64,000 nt of DNA from Thalassobellus sp050294475 (GTDB lineage: Bacteria; Bacteroidota; Bacteroidia; Flavobacteriales; Flavobacteriaceae): contig JBNKOE010000008.1 of the NCBI GenBank assembly GCA_050294475.1, forward strand, positions 1 to 64,000, in the 5' to 3' direction. Shown here piece after piece: positions 33,104 through 41,987 of the stretch (positions are counted from its first letter, which is position 1; each line of letters starts with the position of its first letter). A model generated the notes under the pieces. That model was given only the letters and a program-made list of their open reading frames with translations. It was not told the DNA's origin and did no database searches. Position numbers and translations under genes: made by a program.

Positions 33104-34198
33104 ATGAAAGCAGGCATCGTAGGATTACCAAATGTTGGAAAATCAACTTTATTTAATTGTTTGTCTAATGCAAAAGCACAAAGCGCAAACTTTCCGTTTT
33201 GTACTATAGAACCTAATATAGGTGTGGTTAATGTACCAGATCCTCGTTTAGAAAAACTTGAAGAATTAGTAAACCCTGAACGTGTACAACCTGCTACTGT
33301 AGAAATAGTTGATATTGCAGGATTGGTAAAGGGAGCAAGTAAAGGAGAAGGTTTAGGAAATCAGTTTTTAGCAAATATTAGAGAAACTGATGCTATTTTA
33401 CATGTTTTACGTTGTTTTGATAACGATAATATTGTACATGTTGATGGTAATGTAAATCCAATTCGCGATAAGGAAACTATCGATATGGAATTGCAACTTA
33501 AAGATTTAGAAACAGTTGATAAAAAACTAGATAAAGTAAAACGTGCTGCTAAAACAGGAAATAAAGAGGCTCAAAAAGAAGAAGCTGTTTTATTAAAAAT
33601 TAAAGAAGGATTAGAGGCAGGAGTTTCTGTAAGAGCTTTAGATTTTAGTGATGAAGATAATGCCGATTTTGTTAAACCATCACAGTTTATTACAGATAAG
33701 CCAGTAATGTATGTTTGTAATGTAGATGAAGGATCAGCGGTTTCTGGTAATGCTTATGTAGATTTAGTTAAAGAAGCTGTTAAAGATGAAAAGGCTGAAG
33801 TTTTAGTTTTAGCAGTTGGTACAGAAGCAGATATTAATGAGTTAGATGATTACGAAGAGCGTCAAATGTTTTTACAAGATATAGGTTTAGAAGAAGCAGG
33901 TTCTGCTAAATTAATTCGTTCGGCTTATAAGCTTTTAAATCAACAAACCTATTTTACTGCAGGTGTAAAAGAAGTTCGTGCTTGGACAATAGATATTGGA
34001 GCTACTGCGCCACAAGCAGCGGGTGTTATTCATACCGATTTTGAAAAAGGATTTATACGTGCAGAGGTTATTGCATTTAACGATTTTGTAAGCTATGGTA
34101 GTGAAGCTAAAGTGAAAGAAGCAGGTAAAATGCGTGTAGAAGGTAAAAATTACATTGTAAAAGATGGAGATGTGATGCACTTTTTGTTTAATGTGTAA
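33104..34198 (+). CDS. ychF: Redox-regulated ATPase/GTPase YchF
   Basis: YchF (OLA1 family) is a P-loop nucleotidase that binds ATP in preference to GTP and associates with ribosomes and oxidative stress responses. The 364-residue protein has G1 GLPNVGKST (about 6-14), the G2 region NFPFCTIEPN, G3 DIAGLVKGAS, a helical domain (about 125-210), and a C-terminal TGS domain ending VKDGDVMHFLFNV. The G4 motif reads CNVDE, where GTPases have NKxD, as expected for this ATP-binding family. Length and order are normal. Confidence 0.95.
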   Translation: MKAGIVGLPNVGKSTLFNCLSNAKAQSANFPFCTIEPNIGVVNVPDPRLEKLEELVNPERVQPATVEIVDIAGLVKGASKGEGLGNQFLANIRETDAILHVLRCFDNDNIVHVDGNVNPIRDKETIDMELQLKDLETVDKKLDKVKRAAKTGNKEAQKEEAVLLKIKEGLEAGVSVRALDFSDEDNADFVKPSQFITDKPVMYVCNVDEGSAVSGNAYVDLVKEAVKDEKAEVLVLAVGTEADINELDDYEERQMFLQDIGLEEAGSAKLIRSAYKLLNQQTYFTAGVKEVRAWTIDIGATAPQAAGVIHTDFEKGFIRAEVIAFNDFVSYGSEAKVKEAGKMRVEGKNYIVKDGDVMHFLFNV

Positions 34199-34239
34199 TA
34201 ATTTTTATTTAATAATTTTATTACAGGTAAGAAATATAT

Positions 34240-34247
34240 TATATTTG
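34240..34247 (+). promoter_or_regulatory. Promoter -7 box for the SRPBCC gene
   Basis: TATATTTG, a full match to TAnnTTTG, lies 31 bases before the ATG at 34278. Confidence 0.55.
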
Positions 34248-34277
34248 CGCTGAGCTATTGATAGAAATATTACACAT

Positions 34278-34736
34278 ATGCCTATAATCAAAATAAAAAC
34301 TGAAATACAGTCAGAAAAAAAAAAGTGTTTTGATTTAGCCAGAAACATTGAACTACATCAGCAATCATTAGAGTTTTCTGGCGAAAAAGCTATTGCAGGA
34401 AAAACAAAAGGACTCATAGAAAAAGGTGAATGGGTTAGTTGGGAAGCAAAACATTTTGGTCTTGTACAGCATTTAACATCTAAAATTACGGAATTTGAAG
34501 CGCCTAATTATTTTGTAGACGAAATGGTTCTGGGAGCTTTTAAATCATTTCGACATGAGCATTATTTTGAAGAAACAAATGCTGGAACTTTAATGACAGA
34601 GGTTTTTTATTTTGAGTCACCTTTAGGGATTTTAGGTAAAATAGCAAATGCGCTTTTTTTAAAGCGATATATGACAAACCTTTTAAAGGCTAGAAATAAG
34701 TTTTTAAAAGAAAAAGCAGAGACTTCAGAAGTGTAG
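34278..34736 (+). CDS. SRPBCC-fold protein
   Basis: A 152-residue cytoplasmic protein with the START/Bet v 1-like pattern: a long initial helix after IKTEIQSEKKKCFDLARNI, then KGEWVSWEAKHFG, SKITEFEAPNYFVDE and a final helix (LFLKRYMTNLLKARN). In Bacteroidota this version is often called a cell division inhibitor because of early naming, but no direct evidence ties it to division. Such folds bind hydrophobic ligands in a cavity. It stands alone between ychF and the EamA transporter gene. The 149-base gap after it holds a short imperfect inverted repeat, GATTATC/GATAATC. Confidence 0.75.
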   Translation: MPIIKIKTEIQSEKKKCFDLARNIELHQQSLEFSGEKAIAGKTKGLIEKGEWVSWEAKHFGLVQHLTSKITEFEAPNYFVDEMVLGAFKSFRHEHYFEETNAGTLMTEVFYFESPLGILGKIANALFLKRYMTNLLKARNKFLKEKAETSEV

Positions 34737-34873
34737 ATTTCCTAATTATTTATCTAATTTATAAAATATTAGTTTTTAATAATGCATTTGATTATCAAAG
34801 GTTTGTTCCTGATAATCTAACCTGAACATCGTAATTCTTCATTTTTATAATAAGTCATTAATTATTACAATTC

Positions 34874-34881
34874 TAAATTCG
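34874..34881 (+). promoter_or_regulatory. Variant -7 box four bases before the EamA ATG
   Basis: TAAATTCG, one mismatch to TAnnTTTG, ends four bases before the ATG at 34886. Confidence 0.4.
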
Positions 34882-34885
34882 CGCT

Positions 34886-35785
34886 ATGCAAACAAAAAGA
34901 AGTTTTTGGTACGGTATAGTAATAGGTGTTTTAGGGATTGTGCTTTTTTCCTCAAAAGCAGTTATGGTAAAATTAGCCTATAATTATAAGGTTGATGCTA
35001 TAAGTATATTGTTACTGCGTATGTTGTTTTCATTTCCTTTTTATGTAGTTATAGCTTATGCGTATGGAAAGAAGACTAGCGATTCTGTAGTAAAGGAAAA
35101 GGATTATGTTTGGATTATCTTTTTTGGTTTTATTGGTTATTATTTAGCAAGTTATTTCGATTTTGTAGGTCTTACTTATATTAAAGCAAGTTTAGAGCGT
35201 ATTATTCTATTTATATATCCAACTATAGTTATTCTTTTAAATAAATTGTTTTTAAAACAGCCCATAACTAAAATTCAAGCAGGAGCTATTGGATTAACTT
35301 ATTTAGGAATAGTTATAGCTTTTTGGGACGAAGTAGTTATTTCAGGAACAAATACATATTTAGGAGGTTTCTTTATTTTATTAAGCGCTATAACGTATGC
35401 ATCTTATTTAGTAGGAAGTGGTTGGTTAATTCCAAAATTTGGAGTCATGAAGTTTACAGCATATGCTATGTTAGTTTCATGTGTATGTGTATTTATTCAT
35501 TATGGTATAATAAATAAAACAGATTTATTTAGCTTTTCTTGGCAAGTGTATTTATTAGGGTTTTTAATTGCCGTTTTTGCAACTGTTATACCTTCGTTTT
35601 TAGTGTCTGCTTCTATAAAAATGATTAGTTCTTCAAATTTTGCAATAGTTGCAGGTATCGGACCCATTTCAACTATTATTTTAGCAGCAATTTTTTTAAA
35701 TGAAACATTAACTTTGTTGCAGTTATTCGGAGCTTTAATAGTTATTATTGGTATATTGTTTGTTTCTATTAAAAAAAGTAAATAG
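34886..35785 (+). CDS. EamA-family (drug/metabolite) transporter
   Basis: A 299-residue protein with ten hydrophobic segments in two EamA repeats (about 8-145 and 155-296), the standard DMT layout. The first repeat shows LLLRMLFSFPFYV and YIKASLERIILFIYPTIV; the second shows GIGPISTIILAAIFLNE. The segments are in the inner membrane. Substrates of this family are varied (amino acids, nucleotides, drugs), and nothing here narrows the choice. The gene lies alone, with a short promoter-like box directly before its ATG. Confidence 0.88.
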   Translation: MQTKRSFWYGIVIGVLGIVLFSSKAVMVKLAYNYKVDAISILLLRMLFSFPFYVVIAYAYGKKTSDSVVKEKDYVWIIFFGFIGYYLASYFDFVGLTYIKASLERIILFIYPTIVILLNKLFLKQPITKIQAGAIGLTYLGIVIAFWDEVVISGTNTYLGGFFILLSAITYASYLVGSGWLIPKFGVMKFTAYAMLVSCVCVFIHYGIINKTDLFSFSWQVYLLGFLIAVFATVIPSFLVSASIKMISSSNFAIVAGIGPISTIILAAIFLNETLTLLQLFGALIVIIGILFVSIKKSK

Positions 35786-35910
35786 CTAGTTTAAAGGTTC
35801 TCAACAATAAGCAACCTATATTGTTAATTACTTTGTGTAAAGGTTATTTCTTTTTTTACGAGGTTGTATTATATTAGCATCCAATCATGAAATTTTACTA
35901 AACACCTACT

Positions 35911-37761
35911 ATGGCTGAACAATCTAACTATACCGAAGATAATATACGTTCACTTGATTGGAAAGAGCATATTCGTATGCGTCCAGGAATGTATATTGGT
36001 AAGCTTGGTGATGGATCTTCTCCTGATGATGGTATTTATATTCTACTAAAAGAGGTTTTAGACAACTCCATTGATGAGTTTGTAATGGGAGCTGGAAAAA
36101 CTATTGAAATTTCTATTCAAGGCACTAAAGTTACTGTTCGAGATTATGGTCGTGGTATTCCTTTAGGAAAAGTGGTAGATGTAGTTTCTAAAATGAATAC
36201 TGGTGGGAAGTACGATTCCAAAGCATTTAAAAAATCGGTAGGTTTAAATGGCGTTGGTACAAAAGCAGTAAATGCATTATCGTCTTTTTTTAGAGTAGAA
36301 TCTACACGCGATAGTAAAAGTGCTTCCGCAGAGTTTGAGCAAGGAAGCTTAATTAATCAAGATCTATTAGAAGAAACGTCTCGCCGAAAAGGAACCAAAG
36401 TATCTTTTATTCCAGATGAATCAATTTTTAAAAATTATAAGTTTAGAAATGAATACATAGTTAGAATGCTTAAAAACTATGTGTACTTAAATCCTGGTTT
36501 AACTATAGTTTTTAATGGAGAAAAGTATTTTAGTGAAAACGGATTAAAAGATTTACTGAATGAAAAAATTGCAGAATCCGATTTATTATATCCAATAATT
36601 CATCTTAGAGGCGATGATATTGAAGTTGCCTTAACACATAGTAAAACGCTTTATAGTGAAGAATACAATAGTTTTGTAAACGGGCAAAACACCACACAAG
36701 GTGGTACGCATTTAAATGCTTTTAGAGAATCGTTGGTTAGAACTATTCGTGAGTTTTATGGCAAAAATTTTGATGCTTCTGATGTTAGAAAGTCGGTTGT
36801 AAGTGCCATTGCTATTAAAGTTATGGAGCCTGTTTTTGAAAGTCAAACAAAAACAAAGTTAGGTTCTACCGATATGGGTGGCGATTTGCCTACTGTTAGA
36901 ACCTATATTAATGATTTTATTAAAACCCATCTAGATAATTATTTACATAAAAATCCAGAAACAGCCGATAAATTACAACGTAAAATTCTACAAGCAGAAC
37001 GAGAGCGTAAGGAGCTATCAGGTATTCGTAAGCTAGCTAAAGACCGTGCTAAAAAGGCAAGTCTTCATAATAAAAAGTTACGCGATTGTCGTGTGCATTT
37101 TGGTGATACAAAAAATGAAAGAAATTTAGAAACAACGCTTTTTATAACAGAGGGAGATTCTGCTTCAGGAAGTATTACTAAATCACGTGATGTAAATACA
37201 CAAGCTGTTTTTAGTTTAAAAGGGAAACCTTTAAACTGTTTTGGGCTAAGTAAGAAAATTGTTTATGAAAATGAAGAGTTTAATTTATTGCAGGCCGCTT
37301 TAAATATAGAAGAAAGCCTTGAAGATTTAAGATATAATAATATTGTAATTGCTACTGATGCCGATGTAGATGGTATGCATATTAGATTGTTGTTAATTAC
37401 CTTTTTCCTTCAGTTTTTTCCTGAAGTTATAAAAAATGGACACTTGTATATATTGCAAACACCTTTGTTTAGGGTGCGTAATAAAAAAGAAACCATTTAT
37501 TGTTATTCTGAAGATGAACGTAGAAATGCTATTGAAAAACTAAAACCAAAACCAGAAATAACTCGATTTAAAGGACTTGGTGAAATTTCACCAGACGAGT
37601 TCAAACATTTTATTGGAGACGATATTCGTTTAGATCCTATTATGTTAGATGATAATATGTCAATTGATGAATTATTAGCGTTTTATATGGGGAAAAATAC
37701 GCCAACTAGACAAGAATTTATTATTGATAATTTGAAGGTTGAATTAGATATTATTGAATAA
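35911..37761 (+). CDS. parE: DNA topoisomerase IV subunit B
   Basis: ParE is the ATPase subunit of topoisomerase IV, which unlinks sister chromosomes. The 616-residue protein has the GHKL ATPase site (VLDNSIDEF near residue 52, DYGRGIP and GLNGVGTKAVNAL), the transducer with the QTKTKLG loop, and a TOPRIM domain with TEGDSASGS (about 412-420) and DADVDGMHI (about 483-491). EGDSASG instead of the gyrase form EGDSAGG, together with the parC gene downstream, favours ParE over GyrB. The parC gene follows after a small gene with its own promoter. Confidence 0.93.
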   Translation: MAEQSNYTEDNIRSLDWKEHIRMRPGMYIGKLGDGSSPDDGIYILLKEVLDNSIDEFVMGAGKTIEISIQGTKVTVRDYGRGIPLGKVVDVVSKMNTGGKYDSKAFKKSVGLNGVGTKAVNALSSFFRVESTRDSKSASAEFEQGSLINQDLLEETSRRKGTKVSFIPDESIFKNYKFRNEYIVRMLKNYVYLNPGLTIVFNGEKYFSENGLKDLLNEKIAESDLLYPIIHLRGDDIEVALTHSKTLYSEEYNSFVNGQNTTQGGTHLNAFRESLVRTIREFYGKNFDASDVRKSVVSAIAIKVMEPVFESQTKTKLGSTDMGGDLPTVRTYINDFIKTHLDNYLHKNPETADKLQRKILQAERERKELSGIRKLAKDRAKKASLHNKKLRDCRVHFGDTKNERNLETTLFITEGDSASGSITKSRDVNTQAVFSLKGKPLNCFGLSKKIVYENEEFNLLQAALNIEESLEDLRYNNIVIATDADVDGMHIRLLLITFFLQFFPEVIKNGHLYILQTPLFRVRNKKETIYCYSEDERRNAIEKLKPKPEITRFKGLGEISPDEFKHFIGDDIRLDPIMLDDNMSIDELLAFYMGKNTPTRQEFIIDNLKVELDIIE

Positions 37762-37860
37762 TTAGTACTTTATAAAATGAAATATGTATTTAAAATCGAT
37801 AAAAATGAGAATTACATAAAAAAATAAGTTAAAATTAGTAAACATATATGAGTTTAGTTT

Positions 37861-37868
37861 TAAATTTG
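37861..37868 (+). promoter_or_regulatory. Promoter -7 box for the 66-residue gene and parC
   Basis: TAAATTTG is a full match to TAnnTTTG. It lies 57 bases before the ATG at 37926. No other promoter is visible ahead of parC, so this one probably drives both genes. Confidence 0.6.
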
Positions 37869-37925
37869 CAGAGTAAATAAGTAAATTTATTAATTACCTT
37901 ATAAAAGGTCTAAAACTATACAGAT

Positions 37926-38126
37926 ATGTTATACAATAAAAAAGAACAAGGAAAAATAAAAAGATCTTACTCTCACTTACATTTAACTAATTTTGTGAAT
38001 AACGAAAGACAAGGGAATTCTTCCAGATCTTATGCACATTTACATATTAATAACTTTATGGAAGAAGTAAGAAAAGAAAGAAGTAGAATTAAATCTGTAT
38101 TAAGCAGAAAACCTAAAATAGCCTAA
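37926..38126 (+). CDS. 66-residue basic protein with a tandem SY(S/A)HLH motif
   Basis: I do not recognise this protein. It is short, basic and has no signal peptide or membrane helix. The sequence contains two copies of one motif about 23 residues apart: RSYSHLHLTNFVNNE (about residues 13-27) and RSYAHLHINNFMEEV (about 34-48). The tail is Arg/Lys-rich. It has its own promoter box, sits between parE and parC, and ends seven bases before the parC ATG, so it is almost surely cotranscribed with parC. A tie to topoisomerase IV expression or to nucleic-acid binding is possible but is inference. Confidence 0.65.
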   Translation: MLYNKKEQGKIKRSYSHLHLTNFVNNERQGNSSRSYAHLHINNFMEEVRKERSRIKSVLSRKPKIA

Positions 38127-38133
38127 TTAATTA

Positions 38134-40785
38134 ATGATTGAAGACAGCGACGATTTAATTAACGAACAAGACAAGCCACAAGAAACCATAACCCGTATAA
38201 CGGGCATGTATAAAGATTGGTTTTTAGATTACGCATCATACGTTATTTTAGAACGAGCTGTACCAGCCATTGAAGACGGCTTTAAACCAGTACAGCGTCG
38301 CATCATGCATTCTATGAAAGATTTGGATGATGGGCGCTATAATAAAGTTGCCAATATTGTTGGTCATACCATGCAATACCATCCACACGGAGATGCAAGT
38401 ATTGCTGATGCTATGGTGCAAATTGGGCAAAAAGATTTATTAATTGATACCCAAGGAAACTGGGGTAATATCTTAACAGGCGATCGTGCTGCAGCTTCTC
38501 GTTATATTGAAGCACGAATTTCTAAATTTGGATTAGATGTTGTTTTTAATCCAAAAATAACAGAATGGCAAGCCAGTTATGATGGTAGAAGAAAAGAACC
38601 TGTAAATCTACCTGTTATGTTTCCCTTGCTTCTAGCTCAAGGAGGCGAAGGAATTGCAGTTGGTTTGTCTACCAAAATACTACCACACAATTTTATAGAA
38701 CTTATTGATGCTTCAATAAAGCATTTGCAAGGTAAGCGATTTACACTTTTACCCGATTTTCCAACAGCAGGAATAGCCGATTTTTCTAATTATAATGATG
38801 GATTACGTGGTGGTAAAGTACGGGTGCGTGCTAAAATTTCTCAATTAGATAAAAATACCTTAGTTATAACAGAAATTCCTTTTGGAACTACAACTTCTAC
38901 TTTAATAGATTCTATTTTAAAGGCGAATGATAAAGGGAAAATTAAGGTTAAAAAAATTGAAGATAATACAGCCGCTGAGGTTGAAATATTAGTACACTTA
39001 CCATCTGGTTTATCACCAGATAAAACTATTGATGCTTTATTTGCTTTTACAAGCTGCGAGTCTTCAATTTCGCCTTTAGGTTGTGTTATTGAAGATAATA
39101 AACCATTATTTATTGGTGTTACTGAAATGTTGAGACGCTCAACCGATAACACCGTTCAGCTTTTAAAACAAGAATTAGAAATAAAATTAGGAGAGTTTGA
39201 AGAACAATGGCATTTTGCTTCTTTAGAACGTATTTTTATTGAAAATAGAATTTATCGTGATATTGAAGAAGAAGAAACCTGGGAAGGTGTTATTAGTGCC
39301 ATTGATAAAGGACTTCAGCCACATATAAAACATTTAAAACGTGCGATTACAGAAGATGATATTGTACGTTTAACAGAAATTCGTATTAAACGTATTTCAA
39401 AATTTGATATTGATAAAGCACAACAAAAAATAGATGCTTTAGAAGCTCAAATAGCTGAAATAAAGCATCATTTAGCAAACTTAATAGATTATGCTATTGC
39501 TTACTTTACAAGACTTAAAAAAGAATATGGAGAAGGAAGAGAGCGTAAAACAGAAATTAGAACTTTTGATGATGTAGATGCTACTAAAGTGGTTATTAGA
39601 AACACCAAGCTTTATGTAAATAGAGAAGAAGGTTTTATAGGTACGTCTTTACGTCGTGATGAATATGTTTGTGATTGTAGTGATATAGATGATATAATAG
39701 TGTTTACTAAGCAAGGTAAAATGATGGTTACCAAGGTAGATTCTAAAACCTTTATAGGTAAAGATATTATTCATGTTGCTGTGTTTAAAAAGAAAGATAA
39801 GCGTACTATTTATAATATGATTTATCGTGATGGTAGTAAAGGACCATCTTATATAAAACGCTTTGCAGTAACCTCAATTACTCGTGATAGAGAATACGAT
39901 TTAACTAACGGAAATAAAAGCTCTACAGTTTTATATTTTTCGGCAAACCCAAATGGAGAAGCAGAAGTTATTACCGTTTTATTGAGACAAGCAGGAAGTA
40001 TTAAGAAACTAAAATGGGATATTGATTTTGCTGATATTTTAATAAAAGGTCGAGTTTCTAAAGGAAATTTAGTTACTAAATATTCAATTAAACGTATTGA
40101 GCTAAAAGAAAAAGGAGTGTCTACATTAAAACCACGCAAAATATGGTTTGATGATACTGTACAAAGACTTAATGTAGATGGTAGAGGCGAATTGGTTGGC
40201 GAATTTAGGGGAGAAGATAAATTGCTTATAATTAATCAGTCAGGTATTGTTAAAACAGTAACTCCTGAAGTTACTATGCATTTTGATGACGATATGATTG
40301 TAATGGAGAAATGGGTGCCTAAAAAACCAATATCTGTTGTTTATTTTAATGGAGAAAAGGAGTTGTATTATGTAAAACGTTTTTTAATAGAGAATGAGGG
40401 TAGAGAAGAATCTTTTATTTCAGAACATCCTAATTCACAATTAGAAATTGTTTCAACCGATTGGAAACCTATGGCAGAAATTGTTTTTGCTAAAGAACGT
40501 GGTAAAGATAGAAAAGAGAATTTAGAGATTAATTTAGAAGAATTTATTTCAATAAAAGGTATTAATGCTTTAGGTAATCAATTAACAAAAGAAAAGGTTA
40601 ATCAAATAAACTTGCTAGAACCTTTGCCTTATGATGCACCTGAAGAAGTTCATGCAGATGATTTAGAAGTTATTGATGAAATAGAGATGTCTACTGAAAT
40701 TAAAAAAGATTCTACTGAAAATACTGAAGAATCAAAAAATAATGGAGAATTAGAGGATGATGAAGGACAAACTACTTTGTTTTAA
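38134..40785 (+). CDS. parC: DNA topoisomerase IV subunit A
   Basis: ParC is the DNA-cleaving subunit of topoisomerase IV. The 883-residue protein has the winged-helix cleavage domain with RRIMHSM, YHPHGDASI and the active Tyr124 in AAASRYIEARI. The quinolone-resistance region reads GDASIADAMVQ, with Ser84-type position occupied by Ala or Ser depending on alignment, which should be checked before any resistance inference. A coiled-coil and a beta-pinwheel-like C-terminal domain follow (about 500-820). The end is an acidic low-complexity tail (EESKNNGELEDDEG). The small 66-residue gene precedes it by seven bases. Confidence 0.93.
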   Translation: MIEDSDDLINEQDKPQETITRITGMYKDWFLDYASYVILERAVPAIEDGFKPVQRRIMHSMKDLDDGRYNKVANIVGHTMQYHPHGDASIADAMVQIGQKDLLIDTQGNWGNILTGDRAAASRYIEARISKFGLDVVFNPKITEWQASYDGRRKEPVNLPVMFPLLLAQGGEGIAVGLSTKILPHNFIELIDASIKHLQGKRFTLLPDFPTAGIADFSNYNDGLRGGKVRVRAKISQLDKNTLVITEIPFGTTTSTLIDSILKANDKGKIKVKKIEDNTAAEVEILVHLPSGLSPDKTIDALFAFTSCESSISPLGCVIEDNKPLFIGVTEMLRRSTDNTVQLLKQELEIKLGEFEEQWHFASLERIFIENRIYRDIEEEETWEGVISAIDKGLQPHIKHLKRAITEDDIVRLTEIRIKRISKFDIDKAQQKIDALEAQIAEIKHHLANLIDYAIAYFTRLKKEYGEGRERKTEIRTFDDVDATKVVIRNTKLYVNREEGFIGTSLRRDEYVCDCSDIDDIIVFTKQGKMMVTKVDSKTFIGKDIIHVAVFKKKDKRTIYNMIYRDGSKGPSYIKRFAVTSITRDREYDLTNGNKSSTVLYFSANPNGEAEVITVLLRQAGSIKKLKWDIDFADILIKGRVSKGNLVTKYSIKRIELKEKGVSTLKPRKIWFDDTVQRLNVDGRGELVGEFRGEDKLLIINQSGIVKTVTPEVTMHFDDDMIVMEKWVPKKPISVVYFNGEKELYYVKRFLIENEGREESFISEHPNSQLEIVSTDWKPMAEIVFAKERGKDRKENLEINLEEFISIKGINALGNQLTKEKVNQINLLEPLPYDAPEEVHADDLEVIDEIEMSTEIKKDSTENTEESKNNGELEDDEGQTTLF

Positions 40786-40794
40786 ACTACTTTT

Positions 40795-41967
40795 TTAATA
40801 ATCAGTAATTTTTCTACTTGAAAATAGATTAATCAAATTATTCAGTATTTCAATATAATCAGTTAATTGCTTTTTGGCTATAAATTCGTTAGCTCTATGG
40901 GCTTGGTCAATAGATCCTGGACCACAAACAATACTTTGTATACCAGCTTCATTAAATTGTCCAGCTTCCGATGCATAAGCTACAGTTCCAATATTTGTAT
41001 TAGAATTTATTTCTTTCATGAGTTTAACAATCTCAGAATCTTCCTCTGTTAAAAAACTAGGAACTGGTGCGTGAATTTCTTCAGTTTCAATTTTAAAACT
41101 GGGAAATAAAGGTTTTAATGCTTCAATTCTATTATTACAATGCGCTTTAAATTCATTTATAATGTCCGATAAATTATTATTAGGAATCATTCTAGCGTCC
41201 CAAGAAAAATAAGTTTTATCAGCAATAACATTTGGAGCAATGCCTCCATGAATTATACCTGTATGTAAAGAGGAATGAGGCGGTGAAAAACGATTGTCAA
41301 TACTTTCAGAATCAACCAATACATTCATTTTATTTTCTAACCATAAAATTAATCGAGCAGCTTCATGAATAGCACTAACTTCTTTTCTAATACCACTACT
41401 ATGTCCAGCAGAACCGTTTACTTTAGTTGTGTATAAACAAATACCTTTGTGTCCAATAATAGGTTGTAATAGTGTTGGTTCGCCTATTATAGCATATTTT
41501 GGTTTTTCAGGGTAATGGTTTATTAAATGTGCTATTAATTCTGGAGCAGCCAAACAACCTATTTCTTCATCATAAGAAAAAGCGAAATAGATGGGTTTTT
41601 TTAAATCTGCTTTAACTAAATTAGGTAACAAACTTAAACAACAGGCAATAAACCCTTTCATATCGCAAGATCCTCTACCATATAATTTACCGTCACCTTT
41701 ATCGGTTAAAGTAAATGGGTTGGTTTCCCAATCTTGACCTTTAACAGGAACAACATCAGTATGTCCAGATAAAATAATACCTCCACTTTTTGCGTGTCCT
41801 ATTCTACAATGTAAGGATGCTTTATTGCCTTCTTTATTAGGAACTAATGTACAAGCTATATTAAATGATTCAATATAATTTTTAATCCAATGAATTATAC
41901 TTAAGTTGTTTTCTCCTCCTAAAACAGGAAAAGAAACAAGCTTCGATAATATAGCTTCTGTAGTCAT
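40795..41967 (-). CDS. argE: Acetylornithine deacetylase-type M20 hydrolase
   Basis: A 390-residue member of the M20/ArgE/DapE family. ArgE hydrolyses N-acetylornithine to ornithine in arginine synthesis. Metal ligands are His in LSGHTDVVPV (about 69), Asp in GRGSCDMKG (about 101), Glu in YDEEIG (the base-plus-ligand pair near 132), and a last His in DQAHRANEF. LYGRGSCDMKGF and IGEPT fit ArgE better than DapE. Some flavobacteria use acetylcitrulline or succinyl derivatives instead, so the exact substrate should be kept open. It follows pepT by 20 bases on the same strand, so both may be one operon of peptide/amino acid handling. Confidence 0.83.
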   Translation of the reverse strand: MTTEAILSKLVSFPVLGGENNLSIIHWIKNYIESFNIACTLVPNKEGNKASLHCRIGHAKSGGIILSGHTDVVPVKGQDWETNPFTLTDKGDGKLYGRGSCDMKGFIACCLSLLPNLVKADLKKPIYFAFSYDEEIGCLAAPELIAHLINHYPEKPKYAIIGEPTLLQPIIGHKGICLYTTKVNGSAGHSSGIRKEVSAIHEAARLILWLENKMNVLVDSESIDNRFSPPHSSLHTGIIHGGIAPNVIADKTYFSWDARMIPNNNLSDIINEFKAHCNNRIEALKPLFPSFKIETEEIHAPVPSFLTEEDSEIVKLMKEINSNTNIGTVAYASEAGQFNEAGIQSIVCGPGSIDQAHRANEFIAKKQLTDYIEILNNLINLFSSRKITDY

Positions 41968-41987
41968 TTAATAGTTATTCAAAAAGA

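Noticed and set aside
37777..37827. 16-codon frame between parE and the 66-residue gene
   Set aside because: Too short, lies upstream of the promoter box, and has the composition of AT-rich non-coding sequence.
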